From: Sulfurihydrogenibium sp.
GTDB taxonomy: Bacteria; Aquificota; Aquificia; Aquificales; Hydrogenothermaceae
DNA length: 33,482 nt
NCBI RefSeq assembly: GCF_027448985.1
Contig: NZ_DAIDMN010000005.1
Span: forward strand, 1-33,482
Direction of reading: 5' to 3'
How positions within the stretch are numbered: position 1 is the first letter of the stretch; every line of letters starts with the position of its first letter. The notes beneath the pieces were generated by a model that was given only the letters and a program-made list of their open reading frames with translations, had not been told where the DNA came from and made no database searches. The translations under genes were made by a program, and so were the position numbers. Positions 28,824-33,482 of the stretch are shown here, one piece after another.

Positions 28824-29286
28824 CCTTTTCCTCCTTTCTTTTTAAAGCGTTAAATACTCTTTCGTCAATTTTAAATATTTCATCAAATAAAAAATACTCT
28901 ACTTTTGTTTTTTTTCTACTTTTTTTATATAAAAGTTCTGCTACTTCCGGATAATCTTTTACATGTTTGTAAAAAAAAGGTCTCCCAAGACTGTCTCTGA
29001 ATCCTGCCAACAAAACACCTGTAAGTATAATGTCTATATCTATTGTTGGATAGTTGTCATACATACACATCGCTAAGGAACCTACAGCAGCTGTTCTTTC
29101 TAATATTCCACTTTCATAATTTCTTCCTTTTTTATCTTTTGCTTTTTCAAAAAGTTCAACCATCTCTTTATTTTCAAACACTTTGTTTAAGAGTTCTTTG
29201 TACTTTGGTTTTCTAACGTTGTTTTTCAACAAATTAATCTGATGCCATAGAAAGTCCAAAGCGTACGGTGTTTTATTCACCTTCAA
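28807..29286 (-). CDS. Small protein resembling a degenerate HD domain
   Basis: YESGILERTAAVGSLAMCMYDNYPTIDIDIILTGVLLAGFRDSLGR resembles an HD-domain helix pair lacking the H...HD ligands. Confidence 0.5.
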   Translation of the reverse strand: MKVNKTPYALDFLWHQINLLKNNVRKPKYKELLNKVFENKEMVELFEKAKDKKGRNYESGILERTAAVGSLAMCMYDNYPTIDIDIILTGVLLAGFRDSLGRPFFYKHVKDYPEVAELLYKKSRKKTKVEYFLFDEIFKIDERVFNALKRKEEKDGNLI

Positions 29287-30655
29287 TTAGCCTCTTGTTG
29301 ATTTTTATCTTTGCTTTTTTCTTTAAGTTGTCAACGTACATCTGGTATATATCGTTAAACTTCTGGCTTTTTATTATGGGTTCTACAGTTTTTTTCATCT
29401 CTTCCATTTTTTCTTTATCGGCTTGGGTTAACTGAGACAGTTTAAATATCAAAACTCCTTCATCTGTGTTTATCGGTTTTGATGTTTGACCTACTTTAAG
29501 ATTGGTGATGTTGTTTAAGTAATCCGGTTTTACACCGTACTTTACCACAAACTCCTGAATTGTCATATCCGAGATGTTTGATTTTTCTACTTGGTTGTTG
29601 GAAAGTAAGGTAGTTATATCGGTTGTTTTATGGAGATTTTCCACTGCTTTTTGGTATTCTTCCCTTTTTAATTTTTGAGTAATTTCTGATTTTATCTCTT
29701 CAAAAGGTTTTGTTTTAACTACTTCTTCTTTAAATACTCCTATGTAGTAAGCATTTTGAGTTTTTGAAAATGAAACTTTTTTATCTTTTGACAAAGAGTC
29801 TACATCAGGTAAAATTTCAGATGGTAAGTTTTCTGGTTTTTTATCCGGATATATTTCTCCTTCAAAAAGCTTTTCTACTCCTTCCGGAATATTCTCCAAA
29901 TTTCCGGATTTTGCTTTAACAAATAAATCTTTTGCAAGATTTTCCGCTTTCTCTTGCCCAAGTTTTGTGATATCTATTTTGAATATTTCAACCTTTTTTC
30001 CCTGCTGTGTTGCATAATCATTTTTATGCTTTTCATAGTAATCTTTCACCATCTGGTCAGTTATAACAGGTTCTTTGGGTTTTATTAAAGTTACTTCTCC
30101 GGATACTTTTGTCAGTTGCTTTTTTGTAAATGTTTCTACTTCTTCGTCTGATACGTACAATGAAGACAAAAGAATCGCTTTAATATGGTTTACGGTTAAC
30201 TGCTTTTGTAAAATAGCCTCAAAACCTTCCGGAGTTAATCCCATAGAGTTTATTATTTGAAGATAAGTATTTTTATCAAATTTACCGTTTACTTGAAAAG
30301 CCGGAATGTTTAAAAGCTCCTCTTTCACCTGCTCTTTTGTCGCAACCAATCCCTCTTTTTCCGCTTGCTGGTATATAAGCTCGTTTTCTATAAGAGTATC
30401 GATTGCTTGTTTTGCTATTTCTTTTTTAAAAGGTGATATATCTATATTTTGACTTTGTAGATTCCTTGCCATCATCTCATAAGTGTAGTTAAACTCGTAA
30501 ATAGGAATCTCTTTTCCGTTTACTTCAGCCGCACCATTTATCTCACCACTGAGTTTGTATATAATGATAGCTACTAAAGATGTAGCAACAAAAGCAAAAA
30601 CTGTAATGTAAAGCACTAAATTTTTCCATTTAGAACCGGCTATTTTTGTAAACAA
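29273..30655 (-). CDS. SurA/PpiD-like membrane-anchored periplasmic chaperone / peptidylprolyl isomerase
   Basis: N-terminal TM, AAEVNGKEIPIYEFNYTYE (SurA_N_3-like), long helical domain, parvulin-like region. Confidence 0.8.
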   Translation of the reverse strand: MFTKIAGSKWKNLVLYITVFAFVATSLVAIIIYKLSGEINGAAEVNGKEIPIYEFNYTYEMMARNLQSQNIDISPFKKEIAKQAIDTLIENELIYQQAEKEGLVATKEQVKEELLNIPAFQVNGKFDKNTYLQIINSMGLTPEGFEAILQKQLTVNHIKAILLSSLYVSDEEVETFTKKQLTKVSGEVTLIKPKEPVITDQMVKDYYEKHKNDYATQQGKKVEIFKIDITKLGQEKAENLAKDLFVKAKSGNLENIPEGVEKLFEGEIYPDKKPENLPSEILPDVDSLSKDKKVSFSKTQNAYYIGVFKEEVVKTKPFEEIKSEITQKLKREEYQKAVENLHKTTDITTLLSNNQVEKSNISDMTIQEFVVKYGVKPDYLNNITNLKVGQTSKPINTDEGVLIFKLSQLTQADKEKMEEMKKTVEPIIKSQKFNDIYQMYVDNLKKKAKIKINKRLIEGE

Positions 30656-30688
30656 TCCCTGTCTCCTTAAAAATTTTGAGAAATATTA

Positions 30689-30694
30689 TATAAT
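30689..30694 (+). promoter_or_regulatory. -10 element (TATAAT) placed so that transcription would start at or near the ispA start codon
   Basis: tattaTATAATatttaaATGg; no Shine-Dalgarno sequence in the remaining leader; weak -35. Confidence 0.45.
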
Positions 30695-30700
30695 ATTTAA

Positions 30701-31567
30701 ATGGTTGATATTAAAACTTATCTAAAACAGCAATCTGATTTTATAAATAAGGTTTTACAGAGTTATATCCCAAAAGGTATACCTAAGGAACTTTTTGATG
30801 CTATGGAGTATTCGTTAACAGCTGGAGGAAAAAGATTAAGACCTATTCTTGTTTTAGAGTCTGCCAAAGCTGTTGATGAAAACATAAATGTAGAAGATTT
30901 TTTAGATGTTGCGTTAAGTGTAGAATTTATTCATACTTACTCTCTTATCCATGATGACCTTCCTGCTATGGATGATGATGATTTGAGAAGAGGAAAACCG
31001 ACATGTCATAAAGTGTTTGGAGAGGCAATAGCAATCCTTGCTGGTGATGGACTACTCACATACGCTTTTGAGATGATTTCTAACAACAAAAAAATCAATC
31101 CGGATATTCTTTTAAGAGTCATAAACGTTTTATCTCATAATGTAGGTGTTTATGGAATGGTAGCCGGTCAGGCTGCAGATATTTTAGAAAGTTTTAAAGA
31201 TATAGAGTTTATTCATACAAACAAAACTGCAAAATTTATATCCGGATGTTGCCAGATAGGAGGATTGCTTGCATCCGCTTCAGAAGAAGAAGTTAAAAAT
31301 CTAAAAAACTATGGACTTTATATAGGTCTTGCGTTTCAAATTTGGGACGATATTTTAGATGAGATGGGAGATGAAGAAAAAGTAGGTAAAAAACTCCATA
31401 AAGATAAGGAAAAAAATAAAGTCACGTATCCATCTGTTTACGGTTTGGAAAAATCTGTAGAAATAGCCAAATCATATGTTGAAAAAGCAAAAGAAGAGAT
31501 TAAAAATTTAAAAAATCCGGATATATTATTATTTCTTGCAGATTACATAGTAAGTAGAGAACTTTAA
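30701..31567 (+). CDS. ispA: Polyprenyl synthetase (farnesyl/geranylgeranyl diphosphate synthase)
   Basis: GGKRLRPILVLES, IHDDLPAMDDDDLRRGKPTCH, AFQIWDDILD. Confidence 0.93.
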   Translation: MVDIKTYLKQQSDFINKVLQSYIPKGIPKELFDAMEYSLTAGGKRLRPILVLESAKAVDENINVEDFLDVALSVEFIHTYSLIHDDLPAMDDDDLRRGKPTCHKVFGEAIAILAGDGLLTYAFEMISNNKKINPDILLRVINVLSHNVGVYGMVAGQAADILESFKDIEFIHTNKTAKFISGCCQIGGLLASASEEEVKNLKNYGLYIGLAFQIWDDILDEMGDEEKVGKKLHKDKEKNKVTYPSVYGLEKSVEIAKSYVEKAKEEIKNLKNPDILLFLADYIVSREL

Positions 31568-31570
31568 GAG

Positions 31571-31951
31571 GTGGTTAAGATGAAATACGGAGAAAAAGAG
31601 ATATTAGAGGCAAAGTTAGAACCTTGGCCAAATCCTTATCCAGATAGAAATTACATTATAGATATAACTTTTCCAGAGTTTTCGTGTCTCTGTCCAAGGT
31701 CTGGATATCCGGATTATGCAACAATAAAGATAACCTATATTCCGGATAAATACATAGTAGAACTAAAATCTTTAAAACTCTACTTAAACAAGTATAGAAA
31801 CCAGTATATATCTCACGAAGAAGCAACTAACAAAATATACGAAGACTTATACAATCTCCTAAAACCAAGAAAATTAGAAGTTGTAGGAGATTGGAACCCA
31901 AGAGGAAACGTAAAAACAATAATAAAAGTTAGTAGTGAAGATAATAAATAA
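31571..31951 (+). CDS. queF: NADPH-dependent 7-cyano-7-deazaguanine (preQ0) reductase
   Basis: [44 protein letters not shown]; short (type I) form. Confidence 0.95.
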   Translation: MVKMKYGEKEILEAKLEPWPNPYPDRNYIIDITFPEFSCLCPRSGYPDYATIKITYIPDKYIVELKSLKLYLNKYRNQYISHEEATNKIYEDLYNLLKPRKLEVVGDWNPRGNVKTIIKVSSEDNK

Positions 31952-32392
31952 CTATTTTTTTAATTTTTCTAAAATCTTTTTATAAGTATCTTCATATTTT
32001 GGGTCTTTTTTAATTGTTAAAGCTTCCTCTATGTACTTCTGGGCTTCTTCGTATTTTCCTAACTCATACAACACGTAAGCTAAATTATTTAAAACATCCG
32101 GATTTCTTTCTTTTTCCAATGCCTTTAAATAATACTCAACAGCTTTTTCTTTTTCCCCTTTTTTATAGTAAAGGTTACCAAGATTAAAATAAGGTAAGTA
32201 CCAATCCTTATTTTTATTTATTGCTTTTTTATACTCCTTTTCTGCTAAATCGAACATAGATTTTTTTTCATATACCACTCCTAAATCGTTGTGTTCTGCA
32301 GCAGATAAAGGATCATCGTATACAATAATTTTAGGTAGAGAACAAGAGGTAATAAAAAAAATAGTTGAAATTATAAAAAGTCTTTTTTTCAT
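31952..32392 (-). CDS. TPR lipoprotein resembling the C-terminal half of PA2778-family proteins
   Basis: Lipobox-like FFITSCS; AAEHNDLGVVYEKKSMFDLAEKEYKKAI and further TPRs. Confidence 0.78.
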   Translation of the reverse strand: MKKRLFIISTIFFITSCSLPKIIVYDDPLSAAEHNDLGVVYEKKSMFDLAEKEYKKAINKNKDWYLPYFNLGNLYYKKGEKEKAVEYYLKALEKERNPDVLNNLAYVLYELGKYEEAQKYIEEALTIKKDPKYEDTYKKILEKLKK

Positions 32393-32877
32393 TTATAAAC
32401 CACTAAAATAACTTTACCCAATTTTTCCCATTTTTGTTTAAAATCTTCATAAGAGATAAACTCCTTTTCTTTGTATCCTGTATTAACTATAAAACCTTTT
32501 TCATTATAACCTATAATCACGATATAATGTGGTTTAGATATTAACCAAAATCCTAAATCTATTAAAGCTATTACAGGCTTTTTTTCATCAATGAAAGATT
32601 TTATCTCTGTAATATCCGATGTTTTTAAAATAGTATAAAATCCTTTTTCTTTCGCAAAATTTTCAAGGTCTGTTATTAGTGCACCTTTTAATTTAGGATT
32701 ATAAATAAACTTAGCAATATCCTCTTGGTCTGTCTTTTCGCCGTAAAATTGGAAAATAGAAGATAAAGAGGCAGGACCACAGTATTCATCTTTTTGTTTT
32801 ACAAAAGGAACAGATAAAATGTTTGATGCGAATGAAAAATCCAAAAATATAAATATAAATAATATAATCTTTTTCAT
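32389..32877 (-). CDS. Secreted C39-like cysteine peptidase resembling the N-terminal half of PA2778-family proteins
   Basis: Signal peptide; VPFVKQKDEYCGPASLSSIFQFYG (Q...C), PHYIVIIGYNEKGFIVNTG (H). Confidence 0.82.
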   Translation of the reverse strand: MKKIILFIFIFLDFSFASNILSVPFVKQKDEYCGPASLSSIFQFYGEKTDQEDIAKFIYNPKLKGALITDLENFAKEKGFYTILKTSDITEIKSFIDEKKPVIALIDLGFWLISKPHYIVIIGYNEKGFIVNTGYKEKEFISYEDFKQKWEKLGKVILVVYK

Positions 32878-32880
32878 ACT

Positions 32881-32916
32881 TTTAGAAAAAGTAAATGAGG
32901 GGGTGTTATCCCCTCA
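32881..32916 (-). terminator. Intercistronic terminator/attenuator-like hairpin between the PA2779-like and C39 genes
   Basis: Minus strand TGAGGGG (32916-32910), 7-nt loop, CCCCTCA (32902-32896), then T-rich tttactttttct. Confidence 0.55.
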
Positions 32917-32922
32917 ATGTAT

Positions 32923-33321
32923 TTATCTAATTATGATTTCTTTATTTAACAATTTAAGAATGACTATGATAAGTAAAATAATTACCAAAATACCAATCGC
33001 AAAACCTATTCCATCTCCACCTGCCAAAACTTTATCAGATGCTTGAGCAAGCATATGTATCTGTTGGTCGTTCATTTTTGATAATTTTTCCTTTACTTCT
33101 TCTTCTGATAAGCCATAAGCTTTTAATTTTTCTTTTACAATTTGATTTTCTAAAGCTCTTTGAATCTTATCTATATCTATATTTCTCTGATTTTCTATAA
33201 CAGATTGGTTATTAGACATTAAAGAATCAACCATTGCTGCTGGTGCTGATGCAGTTGATAATAAAGTCATATAACCTGCCATCGCTACTGCTATACTTGC
33301 TTTCTTTAATCTTTTTATCAT
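32923..33321 (-). CDS. PA2779-family-like small secreted protein with a C-terminal GG-TM-basic tail
   Basis: Signal peptide, short helical region with EEVKEKLSKMNDQQIHMLAQASDKVLAGGDGIGFAIGILVIILLIIVILKLLNKEIIIR. Confidence 0.75.
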   Translation of the reverse strand: MIKRLKKASIAVAMAGYMTLLSTASAPAAMVDSLMSNNQSVIENQRNIDIDKIQRALENQIVKEKLKAYGLSEEEVKEKLSKMNDQQIHMLAQASDKVLAGGDGIGFAIGILVIILLIIVILKLLNKEIIIR

Positions 33322-33352
33322 TTAGCTTACCTCATGACATAAATTTTTGTTA

Positions 33353-33381
33353 ATTTTATATTATAGTTTGAAAATTGTCAA
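33353..33381 (-). promoter_or_regulatory. Predicted strong promoter for the PA2779-like gene
   Basis: Minus strand TTGACA (33381-33376), 17-bp spacer, TAAAAT (33358-33353). Confidence 0.65.
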
Positions 33382-33405
33382 TATATCTAATAAATTAAAT
33401 AATCA

Positions 33406-33482
33406 AACTCTAATTTCCAATTTAAATAATTTTAAAACAAACCAAGACAAGTAGCAAAACTTAAAGCTAAAATGAAGAAGTT
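33406..33482. repeat. Right copy of 77-bp exact terminal inverted repeat
   Basis: Read directly against bases 1-77. Confidence 0.97.

Noticed and set aside
1-33482. Window as a complete phage, plasmid or transposon with 77-bp terminal repeats
   Set aside because: Content is dominated by chromosomal core genes; no transposase, integrase, replication or structural phage genes seen, and 77 bp matches a common assembly k-mer.

Overview
AT-rich bacterial chromosomal window. Gene content and codon style suggest a thermophilic Aquificota such as the Sulfurihydrogenibium group; this is inference from memory, not a search. It carries two separated halves of a dcw cell-division cluster, both on the minus strand: rsmH-ftsL-ftsI at 25.1-28.1 kb and murD-ftsW-murG at 0.6-4.0 kb. 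Between them are a polysaccharide-export module (Wza-like, Wzz-like, YjbE/GfcA-like small protein, YjbH), bioB, queH, a GH15 hydrolase, rluB-rsmG-ogg-rodZ, hemC, an ArnT-like glycosyltransferase and uvrC. ispA, queF and a split PA2778/PA2779-like cassette lie at the right end. Main points for a second look: (1) a highly iterated palindrome, WTCCGGAW, with about 42 TCCGGA sites found by hand, in all reading frames; (2) a PA2779-like small protein with a GG-TM-basic tail next to a C39-like peptidase and a TPR lipoprotein; (3) a minimal YjbE/YjbH export module with a terminator-like hairpin inside the yjbH signal-peptide codons; (4) two direct copies of an AAA-ATPase/PD-(D/E)XK gene, one broken by an internal deletion, each overlapping the start codon of the next gene; (5) an exact 77-bp inverted repeat at the two window ends. 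No tRNA, rRNA or CRISPR array was recognised.
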